Below, one piece after another: positions 1 to 10,995 of a stretch of DNA of 51,872 nucleotides. Source of the DNA: Nemertoderma westbladi (Eukaryota; Xenacoelomorpha; Nemertodermatida; Nemertodermatidae); the NCBI GenBank assembly GCA_032718475.1, contig JAUCBJ010001343.1, positions 1 to 51,872 on the forward strand, given 5' to 3'. Numbering within the stretch: the first letter of the stretch is position 1; each line of letters starts with the position of its first letter. The notes beneath the pieces were generated by a model, which searched no databases, was not told the DNA's origin, and worked only from the letters and a program-made list of their open reading frames with translations. The translations under genes were made by a program, and so were the position numbers.

Positions 1-1197
1 CGCCGCCTTTTGTTCCTCTATCCTTCTTTTCTTTATTTGTTCTTCTCGGACTCTAGTGAGGCGGAGTTTTTCATCACATTCAGCTTGGTTTGCAGCTAAC
101 ATTTCGGCATCGATTGAGTCTAACACAAGCTTGGTTCCTTCACTATTAGGGGAAAGTCCATGTAGCCGTCTCCTCAACTCTTCGTCTCCTAGGAATCGCT
201 GATAGTCGGACAAATAAATGTCGATAGCGTCTCTAGTTCGCGGTTTCTCGGCGGCCTCTTCGCTTTCCTCTTGAGCAAGGGTGACATCAGTTTGTTCGGA
301 GACATCAGTCGGTTCCTCATAGATTGATCTCTCAGCCAGCTGGGATTTCCACGGGGCTGTTTCCTGTACTTTGAGATCTACTCGATGTAGCCAAGTTTTG
401 ACAGCAACCTGCAGCGACGTGTCCTGTCTTCTTTTGGAAGTTTCCTCAAAGGCTGAGAGGATTAGTCGAATGCGTAGGGTTCTTTCGCGTATTTGATATA
501 GCAGTTCTTCCTGCTCTTGAGGTCCGTGAGGTTGTCGAAACAGTTGTTCCTCCAATCGCTCCAAGGATCCGAAGAATCCCTGCACATATCCTGCTGCCGA
601 CCTCTTCCAAACAGCTGGATCCATTGTATCTTTTGCCACTCCCATCCTGTGTATATCTTCCCAAGTAGCCTCGGACATATCAAACGGAAGTCCAAGTCCG
701 GGAAAGTTCCATTGTGATTCAACAATAGATCTCAATTCTTCCCTGGCGTATCCCGCGTAATTATCTTGGGTCGCTTGCTTATTCTTCGCCCAGTCGGTTT
801 GATGTTCTTCCACCGCAATGAGTATAGTAGTCAGCACTGCAGCAGGAAGAGTAAGAAGGGGGTCCGAGTAGACTGTATCAGCCATCTGCACTCCATGTTC
901 GGGAGTCAACTCTACAGTATCCGAACTGCTGGAGCTATCCGGTCTCTGGGAAGTAGGTTCTTGACCAAGATGTTGCTGCGATAGGACAGCTGCCTCTTGG
1001 TCCCGTTTTACCTGTGCCCGAGTGCCTATGATGGACCTATGGTGGACTAGCCTAGGGTCTGATACTACTGGAGGGATGACCTTTTTTACAGTAGGAGGTG
1101 AGCCGAACTTCTCTTTTATTCGCTCCACACTCCTATCTGAATCACAGATAGTGGTCTCGATCAGACTGTCCGACAGGTTTTGCTGAGTGTCAGACAT
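1..1197 (-). CDS. Open 399-codon partial ORF, unknown acidic protein (possibly Gag-like)
   Basis: Reading the minus strand from the ATG at 1197-1195, I checked every codon to position 1 and found no stop, so the frame leaves the window still open. The protein begins MSDTQQNLSDSLIETT and is hydrophilic, rich in E, Q, R and S. It has no signal peptide or membrane segment. The last visible residues are a charged E/K/R stretch (VREEQIKKRRIEEQ) that could form a coiled coil. No zinc knuckle, protease or RT motif is visible. A long 5' region with tandem repeats (1198-3530) and a CCAAT-bearing block (3548-4775) lies upstream. Because that block occurs again inverted at the right edge, a Gag of a long-leader retroelement is a reasonable guess, but a host multigene family fits equally well. 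Function unknown. Confidence 0.6.
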   Translation of the reverse strand, partial: MSDTQQNLSDSLIETTICDSDRSVERIKEKFGSPPTVKKVIPPVVSDPRLVHHRSIIGTRAQVKRDQEAAVLSQQHLGQEPTSQRPDSSSSSDTVELTPEHGVQMADTVYSDPLLTLPAAVLTTILIAVEEHQTDWAKNKQATQDNYAGYAREELRSIVESQWNFPGLGLPFDMSEATWEDIHRMGVAKDTMDPAVWKRSAAGYVQGFFGSLERLEEQLFRQPHGPQEQEELLYQIRERTLRIRLILSAFEETSKRRQDTSLQVAVKTWLHRVDLKVQETAPWKSQLAERSIYEEPTDVSEQTDVTLAQEESEEAAEKPRTRDAIDIYLSDYQRFLGDEELRRRLHGLSPNSEGTKLVLDSIDAEMLAANQAECDEKLRLTRVREEQIKKRRIEEQKAA

Positions 1198-2508
1198 GTT
1201 TAGTTATACAGTTGAATGTCTACTACTATAATTTCAGTTAAAGCAAATCTAGTAATTCAGTATGACCGCAAGCCTAGCGATTTATTACCGGTACCGTTAC
1301 TCAGTGGAACGTGATATATATACAATATATTAGAATACCGGTATGCTTATAATATATAAGTATTATTACAGACTAGATTTGTCACAGAGTACCGGTATAT
1401 AATTTTAGCACAAATATATATATATATAGAGTAGGCCTATAATGAATACCGGTATACAGCTTACACTTATAGTATATAAGTATAATTCTGGACTAGAATT
1501 AATTACAGAGTACCGGTATGATTTCAGCTCAAATTTATAGAAATAAATATAATAAGCCTATGGTAAGTACCGGTATGTCAATTAATTTTAGAATAATTGA
1601 ATTTCTGAATATTTTGGGGTTACTTCGTTACTTTAACTTACTTTATTACCGTTATTTAAGCAGTAGTCCAACTGACAGTGAGACCTAGTTGTTGTATGGC
1701 AGGCCTACTATTTATAAATCGTTTGAGTTGATTTATAATATTTATATACCCGTTTATAAAGGGGTTTTGACAATACTTGAAATAAATGTTATTATTTCTG
1801 GGGAAGTCACTACACAGAAGCTGAGCGCTCTCAGTGAAGTGTTATTTTATTTGACACTAAAACTGATAATTCTAATTTACCTAAGTTACTTAATACTACG
1901 AATTACTTACGATACGGGTGAGATTAATTCTCTAATTAAACACAACAAAATATGACGTACGAATTTTTAGGGTAATTTTACAGGAAGTCTACAAACCAGT
2001 CCAACAAAGGGTTAGATTTCTGGCTATTACAAAGGACAGGGTACTACGGTATTTAAATAATAAGTAGTAGTAAATATATTGTACTGTCTAGATAGGAAAA
2101 TACCACCGCCTGACGACCTATAACCGTATCGCTATAGGTACAACGTTATGTATCACGGATTGTTCCTACCCAGAAGTTAATAGAGCTAACGAATGTGCCT
2201 ATCAACCACTTTACAACACAAAAATACTGCCTACACTAATTACTTCGGAAGGCACTGTACTCTAAACCCTAAATTAGGTACAAGTACCGGTATAACAAAT
2301 AATCAGTAGTTAAATATACTTGAACAGTTAAAAGAACCACGGCATCTGCTGGAGTGACCGAAGCACAAAGTCGTCAGTCTTTACCTACGCCAAGCAGCCC
2401 TGATGTAGTACCGGGGTTAGTTTAACTATAACGGTATGTATAACAAGCACAATTACTGTAGGAATAAACTTGGGGACATGAATGTTGCGAATAATCGCAT
2501 AAACTCTG
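1198..2508. other. AT-rich non-coding stretch upstream of the left ORF
   Basis: No convincing coding signal. The stretch is AT-rich, with many scattered TACCGGTA palindromes and a short AT dinucleotide run near 1416-1427. It probably belongs to the 5' region of the minus-strand ORF ending at position 1. Confidence 0.4.
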
Positions 2509-3082
2509 AATAATAAATATTACGCTACCCGTACAGAATACTCAAACAAATACAAACCAAACGCTGGCAGACTACTATCAAGCCTAAACAAACTACTGTA
2601 TGTGCAGATTCTGAAACTGTTAGTTAGTATGCGTGCTAACACGGTAGTACGACTTACTCTTTAAGAGGGGATTGACCTTACAGTTATGACTGCCCCAACT
2701 TACTAACGGCACTTGATCAGACCAACTCTACACACGTAGCAATCCTTTCAGACCCAAAAAATAGCTAGACAACAATCCAGCCTACAAATATTTGAGTAAT
2801 AACTATTACGGTACCTGAACAGACCACACAAACAAACACAGGCTAAAACACTGGCAGACTACGATCAAGCCTAGATAAACTACAGTATATGCAGACTCTG
2901 AAACTGTTAGTTAGTATGCGTGCTAACACGGTAGTACGACTTACTCTTTAAGAGGGGATTGACCTTACAGTTATGACTGCCCCAACTTACTAACGGCACT
3001 TTATCAGACAAACTCTACACACGCCGTAATCTCTCCAAACCCAACCACAGTCAGACAGCAGCTCAGCCTACAATTATCTGAA
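2508..3082. repeat. Two tandem copies of a 287-bp unit
   Basis: The segment around GTTAGTTAGTATGCGTGCTA at 2619 recurs at 2906, an offset of 287 bases. The flanking sequence on both sides also recurs with small changes, for example CTGGCAGACTA before it and AAGAGGGGATTGACC after it. The central ~115 bases are nearly identical, while the rest has drifted. It lies in the upstream region of the left minus-strand ORF. Confidence 0.85.
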
Positions 3083-3333
3083 CAATCTGAGCAGACTTAC
3101 ATGCCTTCTGCTCAATATTAGCCTACTAGGAAATAAAACCGACAGAAATAGGTAAAATCTCAATAAAAATTCAGGGCTGCAGTCCCTGATTAAGTACTAA
3201 GACCTACCAGTATACAATAATCAAAATCGAATAATACTAAAAGTACTTGTACAGCAGTACCGGTACCGGTGATGACAGTTAGGCCTACTGACCTACAAAG
3301 TACCGGTTCAGTTTTACCGGTCACTACGGTATT

Positions 3334-3530
3334 TTGCAACCTTATTGCCTACTGCAATAAGATTATAAACTGTTACTGTTCGACAGAACAGTATTAAGCT
3401 GTATTTAATGCCTACACTTGCAACCTTATTGCCTACTGCAATAAGATTATAAACTGTTACTGTTCGACAGAACAGTATTAAACTGTATTTAATTCTTACA
3501 CTGCAATACAAGTAAACTGTTACTGTTCGC
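3334..3530. repeat. Tandem 84-bp repeat, about 2.3 copies
   Basis: TTGCAACCTTATTGCC starts at 3334 and again at 3418. The unit ends in AAACTGTTACTGTTCGACAG, and a partial third copy follows at about 3500-3530. The first two copies differ by only a few bases, so the duplication is recent. It ends just before the conserved block that starts at 3548. Confidence 0.85.
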
Positions 3531-3547
3531 GCTTTTGAAGACCTTTA

Positions 3548-4775
3548 GCAGTTTAACCTGCCAAAATTTATATGTCTTTTCGTTAATTAAAACCACTTTA
3601 GCATACGACAATAATTTATGCTAATACGCAAAACATTAGCCGAAGTCAGCCCATGCGCGATCATTCACCCGATGGATCTACACCCGGGAGACTGAATTCG
3701 GATGCTTGAATTGTATTATTATACAGTGTAAGGTTGCAGTGTATACCTAATGTATTATTCGATAGATCGTTAATAATTAATCTCTGACAGATATTATTGG
3801 CTTTCGGGAAATATTAACAGTTCCTTTAGGACGTGGCGCTTTATCTATTTAAACAGAACTAAGACTTATACTAAACGCAACGATACTGCTTATGATTAAA
3901 GTATAAAACGTATTCTTTAGGAAATACTTTGTTACCAATCACAATCATACACACTATTCTGCCGACAGTCAGTACATTTGATCACACATAAAGAGAGCAG
4001 TAATTGACTCACGTAGGGTCTGCTAAATAACATTGGATTCAATACACACCACATTAATATAAATCGCAATTGTTATGTATAGCCGGTCTCTCTAACCTGT
4101 AGTGTTATCAAGAAAATTGGGAATTGGGTGATTTATCCGTATTATCCAAATAGCAATATTTCCATCAACAAATATTTACAATTAATAACTGACGGTAAAA
4201 TAACAGTACAAACAATATGATTAATGCAATTAAATCAAGTGAGTATGTTAATTAAGATTGATCAATTAGGTAACAGTTTATACTTTCGATAATTCAAGCA
4301 GTTTACGGTACAGCAGTATCTATCCAAAATGCCGGTGTTTCTGGCTTAGACAGCAATAACAACAAAGTATCAAGAAAAAACAGTAAGACTGAACACTCTC
4401 CTTATGATCGACTAAAAGCTACACGTCGACAGGAAAAATCGCTCTGATTGGCTCAAGCCAAACAAAGAACCGTGCGTCCAATGGCTGTTTCCATGTCAGC
4501 AACCAGCTGTTAGATGTCGTAATATGAATTATCACGGCTAAACTGTGAAAGGTAGTTGGTGCATGGCAGGTTTTTTGCCTTACCATGTCCACTAAAACAC
4601 GTATATAGCAGAATTACTCTTATGTCCGTTAAAACACCTGTAAAGGTACCTTGCGGGCGAGGGGAATATATCTACAGTTAGAAAACCTTTTAGAGTATTC
4701 CAGCGCCTGTGGGGAAACTGGATTGCGAAGCAAAAGGGGCCAGTTATATCCCACAGAAGCTTTTACACTCATATT
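3548..4775 (-). promoter_or_regulatory. Left copy of a conserved block found inverted at the right edge; probable promoter region
   Basis: From CAGTTTAACCTGCC at 3548 the sequence aligns, in inverted orientation, with the right edge of the window (51872 back to about 50760). Identity is patchy, with gaps, but 40 consecutive bases at 3801-3840 match 51612-51651 exactly, starting CTTTCGGGAAATATTAACAG. Other shared islands include ACCCGGGAGACTGA, AAGAGAGCA, CCGGTCTCTCTAACCT, GCTCTGATTGG and AAAACACC. Read on the minus strand there is a CCAAT word at 4452-4445 and a TATA-like TTTAAATA near 3850, followed by the ORF at 1197. A promoter or LTR is therefore plausible, but its exact limits are unknown. 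Confidence 0.55.
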
Positions 4776-5344
4776 CAGTAATACTGAGTTACCGCTACGT
4801 TTAATTATCCTTTTCGATTGAATTTTAATTACTTTATGTTTACTGTGAGATAGGTCTATGCCGTGCCGTATTGAGATAGGGGTGCTTTCAATCAAAGTCA
4901 TCCCTCTCCTGTGGAAAATCGACGCAAATAGCGGCTGATTAATTTCTCAAAAATTTAACTGTACCATGTTCTATTGACTTTTGTTTATTGTTTTGGTTTT
5001 GAGAATAATAATATGTCACTGTAACCTGCTCCTTTTCCTTAATTGATAATTTAACATGAGGCGGGATATGAATTCGATGAGAGGTTTTTTTATATTATAA
5101 CCTGAAATAGCCCGGAAGGGCGATAACGTTTGTTTAATTCATATATTTAATTTTGCCAGAGTGAGATTCTTATGTATTTATAAGAAGTCATGATATATGT
5201 TTAAACAAGTTTCTTTTAATAATTGGAATTTTTGGGGACGGCAAGAAGTTCAACGTTATTTAGGGGGGAGGTTATTCCGCTGCCGGTAATAAAAAGGCTT
5301 GAATTATGAATGTCGGATAAACATTAGATGTAAATAATTAAATC
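4776..5344. other. AT-rich spacer
   Basis: No gene, repeat or RNA recognised. It separates the conserved block from the truncated 5' end of the RTE-like LINE copy. Confidence 0.4.
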
Positions 5345-6650
5345 GCATCAGGGATCCCATTGAGAGACTGCTACGTGGAAATCAGAATGGGTTCCGTAAA
5401 GGTCGTGGGACCATGGAGCCCATTTTGGCACTTAGAAGGATAATTGAAGAGTTATCAAAAAAGAAAGACAGGCATCTGGCTGTTATCTTTGTTGACTTCT
5501 TCAAGGCCTTTGATTCAGTCTCTCGCTCACGTATGTTCAGCATACTTTCATTATATGCGATTCCTGATGAAATTATTGCAGCAATCAGATCAGTATACGA
5601 TGGTTCGACAACATTTGTGTCTACTGTTGACGGTGACACAGAACCATTTGAAGTGTTATGGGGCGTCCTCCAAGGAGACACACTTGCACCATTCTTGTTC
5701 ATTATTGTGGTTGACTATGTTCTACGCATGTCCTTAGATCATCATAATGATGATGGGGTGATGATAACTCCACCTACTGGCTCCAGAAGTCGAGGAAATC
5801 CTGCCAAGTACCTAACTGATCTAGACTTTGCTGATGACTTAGGAGTACTCTCAGAATCACTAGAGGGAGCCCAACGGCTCCTCAGCTCATTAGAACATGC
5901 TGCTTCTAGTGTTGGTCTTTTTATTAACTCCAGAAAGACCAAAATTTTGACAGTTAACTTTGAAAGTTCTCAGCAAGTCTCTGATCGGATGAGCATAAGC
6001 TCAAAGGATGGTATGCTTGAGCATGTGGACGACTTCTGTTACCTGGGATCATGGATCCGGAAGTCAGGTGAGGACCTTCGAATACGTAAGGGAAAGGCAT
6101 GGGCAGCCTTGAATAGGCTTTCCAGGATTTGGAAGTCACCTAGAATTAATCGGAAACTTAAGGTCCGATTATTTAGAGCAGCAGTAGTTCCAGTACTCCT
6201 CTACGGGAGTCCATGCTGGGCTCTAACTGCTGAGGACACCAAATCTCTGGATGGCACATTCACAAGAATGCTACGCCGGGTTCATTGTGTCAAGTACAAT
6301 GCACACATCTCCAACCAGACACTATATAACATTGGAGGTGTCTCATTGGTTCCCCCAAGCTTGACACTAGAACAAAATCGCCTCCGCTTTGCAGGACATT
6401 GCTTTCGCCGTGAGGACCAGCCAGTGCATAATCTTGTACTTTGGCAGCCTCATGGAGTGAATAAGCATGGTGGACAGCCCATGACTTTCTTGAGACGCAT
6501 CTTAAAGGACACTGGCCTTAAAGATGCGGATGATCTAGCAAATGTCATGGGTGATAGGGAGTTGTGGCGGTGCAATTTTGTTGACAAGCCGGCACAGCAT
6601 TCTTAAAAATGCAGCTGCAATGCAGCATGCCGATCCTAGTAGTAGTTCAA
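5345..6650 (+). mobile_element. RTE-like non-LTR retrotransposon, 5'-truncated copy 1
   Basis: The element begins abruptly at GCATCAGGGATCCCATTGAG, which also occurs inside copy 2 at about 27725. It runs through the RT and C-terminal region to a tail, GCAGCTGCAATGCAGCATGC, ending in CCTAGTAGTAGTT. The TAG trinucleotide tail is shared with copy 2 and with the minus-strand 3' end at 21419-21640. Ending in a short tandem repeat instead of poly(A) is typical of RTE-type LINEs. 5' truncation is the usual result of incomplete target-primed reverse transcription. Confidence 0.85.
5413..6606 (+). CDS. Reverse transcriptase and C-terminal region of an RTE-like LINE (partial)
   Basis: An uninterrupted frame of 397 codons encodes the later RT domain and tail of a LINE polyprotein. 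The RT core includes IFVDFFKAFDSVSR near residues 35-48, a GVLQGDTLAPFLF block near residues 83-95, and the catalytic dyad as FADD at residues 139-142. The C-terminal part has the LRFAGHCFRR and DTGLKDADDLANVMGDRELW blocks that end this LINE family. The first ATG is not the native start: the frame is open back to the truncation point at 5345, and the endonuclease domain and the first RT motifs are missing. The copy cannot move on its own. Copy 2 at 27566-28873 is close to it but carries deletions. The intact frame suggests a fairly recent insertion. Confidence 0.85.
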   Translation: MEPILALRRIIEELSKKKDRHLAVIFVDFFKAFDSVSRSRMFSILSLYAIPDEIIAAIRSVYDGSTTFVSTVDGDTEPFEVLWGVLQGDTLAPFLFIIVVDYVLRMSLDHHNDDGVMITPPTGSRSRGNPAKYLTDLDFADDLGVLSESLEGAQRLLSSLEHAASSVGLFINSRKTKILTVNFESSQQVSDRMSISSKDGMLEHVDDFCYLGSWIRKSGEDLRIRKGKAWAALNRLSRIWKSPRINRKLKVRLFRAAVVPVLLYGSPCWALTAEDTKSLDGTFTRMLRRVHCVKYNAHISNQTLYNIGGVSLVPPSLTLEQNRLRFAGHCFRREDQPVHNLVLWQPHGVNKHGGQPMTFLRRILKDTGLKDADDLANVMGDRELWRCNFVDKPAQHS

Positions 6651-6699
6651 TAATACAGTTGCAAGTAAATATAGGAACTACTATATAGTAAGACCACAA

Positions 6700-6860
6700 G
6701 ACCAGCTGCTAGTAGATGTGACATTCCTTGGCTTACAATCAGGAGGGGGAGGCCCTGGTTCGATCCCTAGATGGGGAAGCACTGCTTGGGCACAGGCTTT
6801 AAATGATGCAGCCTAGTCCAACCCAGCTTTCATCATTGATGACTAATATAAAAGAGCACC
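6700..6860 (+). mobile_element. Possible tRNA-derived SINE remnant
   Basis: The sequence GGCCCTGGTTCGATCCCTAG contains a good Pol III B box (GGTTCGATCCC), preceded by an A-box-like GTGACATTCCTTGGC. No target site duplication or tail was found, so this is a weak call. Confidence 0.3.
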
Positions 6861-7242
6861 GGTCAAGCCGTAGGCTGGTAGTCCTAATATTATAATGAAT
6901 GGGTTTGGGGCGATCCATTGAGGCGAGTTTATTACACAACACACTGGAGTGATTGATAACAGAGTTCACCAATTGTGGTGAACAGGCATTCCTTTGGGAG
7001 AAAGAGCGAAATATTTTTCGGTCTAAGATCACCATTGGTGGTGAACAAGTATTCATTTGAGAAACAGATTTGAATTGTTTACTGTGGAAGATCACCCGTG
7101 ACAGTGAAAAGGCATTCCTTTAGGAAACAGAGACTGTGGAAGATAATTTTCTCATTCTTTATAGCAGATTTGTGTTTTTTTAGAGTTATGGTGCTGTCTT
7201 CTACATGGATATGTAGAAGTTATTGGATACACAGAAATCTAG

Positions 7243-7470
7243 TCATCAACTTTTCAGATTTCATCAAGGTCTCTAACTCTCTCCGCCGCGTTTTAAGGCC
7301 TTAGATGGCTTTGGGATCCCCGATGAAATAATTGATGCAATCAAACATGATGAATATAATGGATCCACAACGTTCGTCTCTAAAGCAGGTGGAAGATACA
7401 TCCCCATTTTGTTGAAGTGTCATGGGGGTGCGTACTTACTCCTTCCCTCTTCATTATTTTGGAGGTCTAA
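7243..7470 (+). pseudogene. Fragment of RTE-like reverse transcriptase
   Basis: Conceptual translation gives DGFGIPDEIIDAIK followed by YNGSTTFVSKAGG. These correspond to the IPDEIIAAIRSVYDGSTTFVS segment of the copy at 5345-6650. Flanking frames are broken by stops and indels. It is a short decayed scrap of the same or a sister RTE family. Confidence 0.65.
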
Positions 7471-8358
7471 GGGATGCTAATTTCTCTTGACTGAACGTGG
7501 GGATGAGTTAGTGATGAGTTAGGGATGAGTTAGTAGAAATAAAACAAAACCACCGTCACCAATATTCTAGACGGACCTCGGATTTGCTGCTGTTTGTTAC
7601 AAACACCAGGATACAGGCACCATGGCATGCTATACTCATTTATCATACGAGGATATTTATTTCGATAGTTTATTTCGATTTATTTCGATAGGTGCGGAGT
7701 TAGCAAGTACGCTTCATCGACAGCAATACTTAATGCCGTAGATAATCCACTAGAGGGAGATATAAATATATCCAGCCTTACTGGCACCCGCAGACGCGTA
7801 GCGGCCCAAATAATATGTAACGGCTATCATCATTATCTGTGTGATCGGCAGAAATGCTGGAGGCCCACGGAATCATGTGTCTGTTGGGTATGTGACCGCC
7901 CGGCAACAACCAAGGAACACTATAAATCCTGCACCAAAATCACACAATGCAACTCGGTCCTCCACTATGCCCTATTTTTAAATAGTTTTTATCGTGATAC
8001 TCATAATTAGTTATTATAATAATTCATTTATTTTATTTATAGACCGCTTCAATTATTCCATATCTATGGATATGAAATTAAAATTATTAATTTATTTCGA
8101 TTTATTTAATTTATGGTGCATTCTTGAAACATCATCTAATAGACACTGGTCTTTTTATGCATATGATTTGGGAGTTTACTAGGCAGTTCGCAAACTTGAA
8201 CACATCGAGGTGTTGCTGAGGCGGCTGGCTATTCCTCCTTGTCGTGTTGCTGATTTATTCTTTAATTCATGTGTGCAAGTAGAAAGATGGTGTGACACTT
8301 CCATCTTTTAACTGCGGTAGGGCGTCCTAAAAATAATTGGGCCTTTAATAATGAGATG
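7471..8358. other. Anonymous AT-rich stretch
   Basis: No gene is recognised. It contains short direct repeats such as GGGATGAGTTAG near 7500-7530 and TTTATTTCGATA near 7665-7690. Confidence 0.35.
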
Positions 8359-9215
8359 TTATGTTAAGATAATTTTATTTAAAAAAATATGTGCTTGCAA
8401 ACTATATATAATCGTAGGTTTCATAGCTTTATTATCCCTGAGACTACTACTTACTAGGTCGAGCGAACTTTGAGAGTGGAAATAAGATCCTTCCAGGCTT
8501 CCCGAGATTCTCCACAGTTGTCGCAATTTCGTTTCTTTCAAGTACAGTATCAGTCTAAATATGTTATAGCCGGTCGTCCACGCTTTCCATGAGTTGGTTG
8601 CCAGAAAAGTAGATCAGGTATGACCTCGTACTGAATCTTAATCTGCGTTCACGGAGGGTGGTTGATACAGGTGGTATTGTACCATATAGCTCAGCGTATG
8701 TCATGTGTTATCTCCAGCTGACGTTTATGGCTGCCCTTAGTAGTCTTGTGTAGCAACCATCAATTCGGCGTTCAAGTGATTTTGTCAGTGTCTAGGTTTT
8801 GATACAGCTACCCATGCCTTTGCTTTCTTAACTACTATGTCTTTTTTGCTACTCTCAATCTGCCATGTTCCAATGTACTGGAAGTCGTCAACTTAGTTGA
8901 TTATTATCAATTGTCATTAAAAACAATAAAAGTCATGAATTCGGTCTTGATGGCATTTTTAAAAAATATTCAATCCAACCTCCTTAGCAGCCCTCTCCAC
9001 TTTATTCCGTAGAAGCTGTGCATCTACTAGCGCATTAGAGAGCAGGGCGATATCATACGCAAAGTCGGTGTCTGTGACTGTAGTTGCCGGATATCTACTA
9101 CTTCTGCTTTCTTGTAGTGTGAATCCAAGATCTTCACCATTTGTGGCCATCCTCATTGCGTAATCCAGCACAATTACAAATAGTAATGGCGCCCTGAGAA
9201 TAAGATACATAATAT
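8359..9215 (-). pseudogene. Decayed RTE-like LINE, minus strand
   Basis: On the minus strand, 9210-8959 encodes a segment starting LRAPLLFVIVLDYAMRM with the RT dyad altered to FAYD, so a catalytic Asp is missing. Further left, broken frames still show VAKKDIV, KAKAWVAV and the terminal SREAWKDLISTLKVRST block seen at the C-terminus of this LINE type. There are multiple stops and frameshifts. It lies just upstream of the GPCR gene on the opposite strand and is older than the copy at 5345-6650. Confidence 0.7.
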
Positions 9216-9604
9216 TTTAAAATTTTTAGGTTTAATTAAAAATTTAATAGTAGGTAATTTGTATGGCGTAAAAACTAAATCGTAGAATAATTTGATCAAG
9301 TGTCTTACATGAATTATTTAAAAATATGCTTTATTCAATATTTCTCTGTTATGAATAGTAGTGTATAATTTTTGATTAGCATATTTGTTTTGCAATAAGC
9401 AGATCCATCTGTTTCGAACTCAATCTTTCTGTTGACGAGATAATTAAATTCATTGAATTTGGTTTTTTCAACTCAATTCGATTCAGTTTTCTTAGAAAGA
9501 CCGAGAGATAGTTTAAATGCGAAGATGTTATGTTTTCTATTTTGACGCTTAAAACTGTGCCAAACTTATTTGTCAACAATTAGTATTTATGCACTGCACC
9601 TGCT
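9216..9604. other. 5' flank of the GPCR gene
   Basis: AT-rich, without a clear TATA or CCAAT arrangement. An in-frame TAG at 9581 lies 24 bases before the ATG at 9605, which supports that start. The transcription start was not located. Confidence 0.4.
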
Positions 9605-10027
9605 ATGGATGAAACAACTGATTATTATTATTCAGAGTCTGACTATGATTATTACTATGACGACTACCTACTGTCACAGCTTGAGTTCGATGTTTACCTC
9701 AAGAATTCGGATTCAACCAACCATTTCCCGGTGTTCCACCCACGGCACAACACCACTTACCCGAACTGCTTCACCAAACACTACCCGATTCCTAATCCAT
9801 CGAGCGTTGAGGTTGTCTCCTACTTTGTCTGCATGATTCTTGCTGTTGTTGGTAACGTTCTAGTTATTGTTGCTGTGACAACCAATAAAAGAATGCGAAC
9901 TACAACCAATGGTATGATTGCATCATTGGCTACCTGTGATCTAATTTCAGGTTCAATCGCAATGCCACTGTTAATCAAAAGCTTTTGGCTGGACGCCGGA
10001 TATAATCAAAACGTCCTTACTTGTCAG
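9605..10027 (+). CDS. Class A (rhodopsin-type) GPCR, exon 1: N-terminus, TM1, TM2
   Basis: First of four exons (9605-10027, 10685-10995, 17081-17384, 20803-20991) that join in frame to 408 residues plus a stop. This exon encodes residues 1-141. The extracellular tail is unusually rich in Asp and Tyr (residues 6-21, DYYYSESDYDYYYDDY), with an N-glycosylation site at N49-T-T. TM1 spans about residues 69-91 and carries GN at 83-84. TM2 carries LATCD, with D112 as the conserved sodium-site Asp. The exon ends after C140-Q141, C140 being the TM3 cysteine that normally bonds to extracellular loop 2. The donor is CAG|GTACGT, phase 0. An acidic Tyr-rich tail of this kind suggests tyrosine sulfation and a basic peptide ligand, which is inference. 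The ligand class is not identified. Confidence 0.9.
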
Positions 10028-10684
10028 GTACGTTTAGACCGAATGTATGATGATATATACAGTAGGCTCTAATTAAATATAATTAATTTTGTTAGCATTT
10101 GTATTTAGCGGGAATTTTGCTTTTCTTCTTCCAGAAATGGAAAGTCAATGACTGGCCTCTTTTCTGTTGGAGATAAGAGGTCGTTATAGTGAACAAGCTG
10201 ATCCACATGCCAGTAGCGATGACCAACACCAAATATTATAGAGCGCATCATTCCTTAAATGAATTAAGTGATGAGTAATTAAGTGATTAAGTAATGAGTT
10301 AAGTGTTATAACAGTATTCTGAATTAAGTGCCAACCGCGGTTCAGGTGTGAAGCTCAGTGGAAAGGAAGTAAGGAAGACCAGCAGAGGCTCTACATCTGC
10401 CAAAAAACTTGCGACATTGCGGCATTGAGGGTCTGATTTACTGATTCCAGTCAGCTGGTTGCAGTCCAGTTTTCCCTTTGCGGATTATCCATGATTCTAG
10501 ACGAAGTATCCAGAATTCAGTAATTATCCTGAGAAGTACAGTAGTTTCAGCACATTCTGTAACTGCGTTTGTATAACTTCCGATTTCCGCAATTATTTTT
10601 TAAATTGATTTACTATGTTTATTATTTAAACTTCTTACTACTTTGTATGATAAATCTAGATGATGGTTATCTTTCGAATTTTAG
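10028..10684 (+). other. GPCR intron 1
   Basis: Bounded by GTACGT at 10028 and TTTTAG at 10684. It contains AT-rich sequence and short direct repeats of GAATTAAGTG near 10260-10330, and no recognised gene. Confidence 0.8.
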
Positions 10685-10995
10685 ATCCGAACATTTTTGG
10701 ACTTTTACGCGATTACAGCGAGTATATTTCATTTGGTTCTCATTGGTTTCGACCGTTTCCGAGCTGTTGTAATTCCGACAGTTGCACGTCCCGGTGCCAT
10801 GGCAACAATGATTTCATTGGTTGTTGTGTGGGTACTGGCAGTTGGAGCGGCACTTCCGGAAGCCCTAATGTACGCACCAAAGGCGCTGAATAAGTTGGTT
10901 GTTTGTCATTTAAAAGATTCAGACAACAGTGATGACTTCACAGTTGTCTCGTGGTCTGAAACAGAGAAGGATTACTTCTGCACTACAACCGATAA
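10685..10995 (+). CDS. GPCR exon 2: TM3, TM4, extracellular loop 2
   Basis: Begins in phase 0 after the TTTTAG acceptor, with IRTFLDFYAITASIF continuing TM3 directly from exon 1. The DRY box is DRF (D164-R165-F166), a common class A variant. TM4 spans about residues 180-198, with W190 at the conserved TM4 position and P199 at its end. Extracellular loop 2 is long and acidic and contains C215 and C240, either of which could pair with C140. The exon ends in phase 2 within codon 245 at the donor GATAA|GTTAGT. Two poly-G tracts lie shortly downstream in intron 2. Confidence 0.9.

Noticed and set aside
446-725. Short minus-strand frames at 446-725
   Set aside because: The continuous 399-codon frame from 1197 to 1 covers this stretch, and the short frames add nothing.
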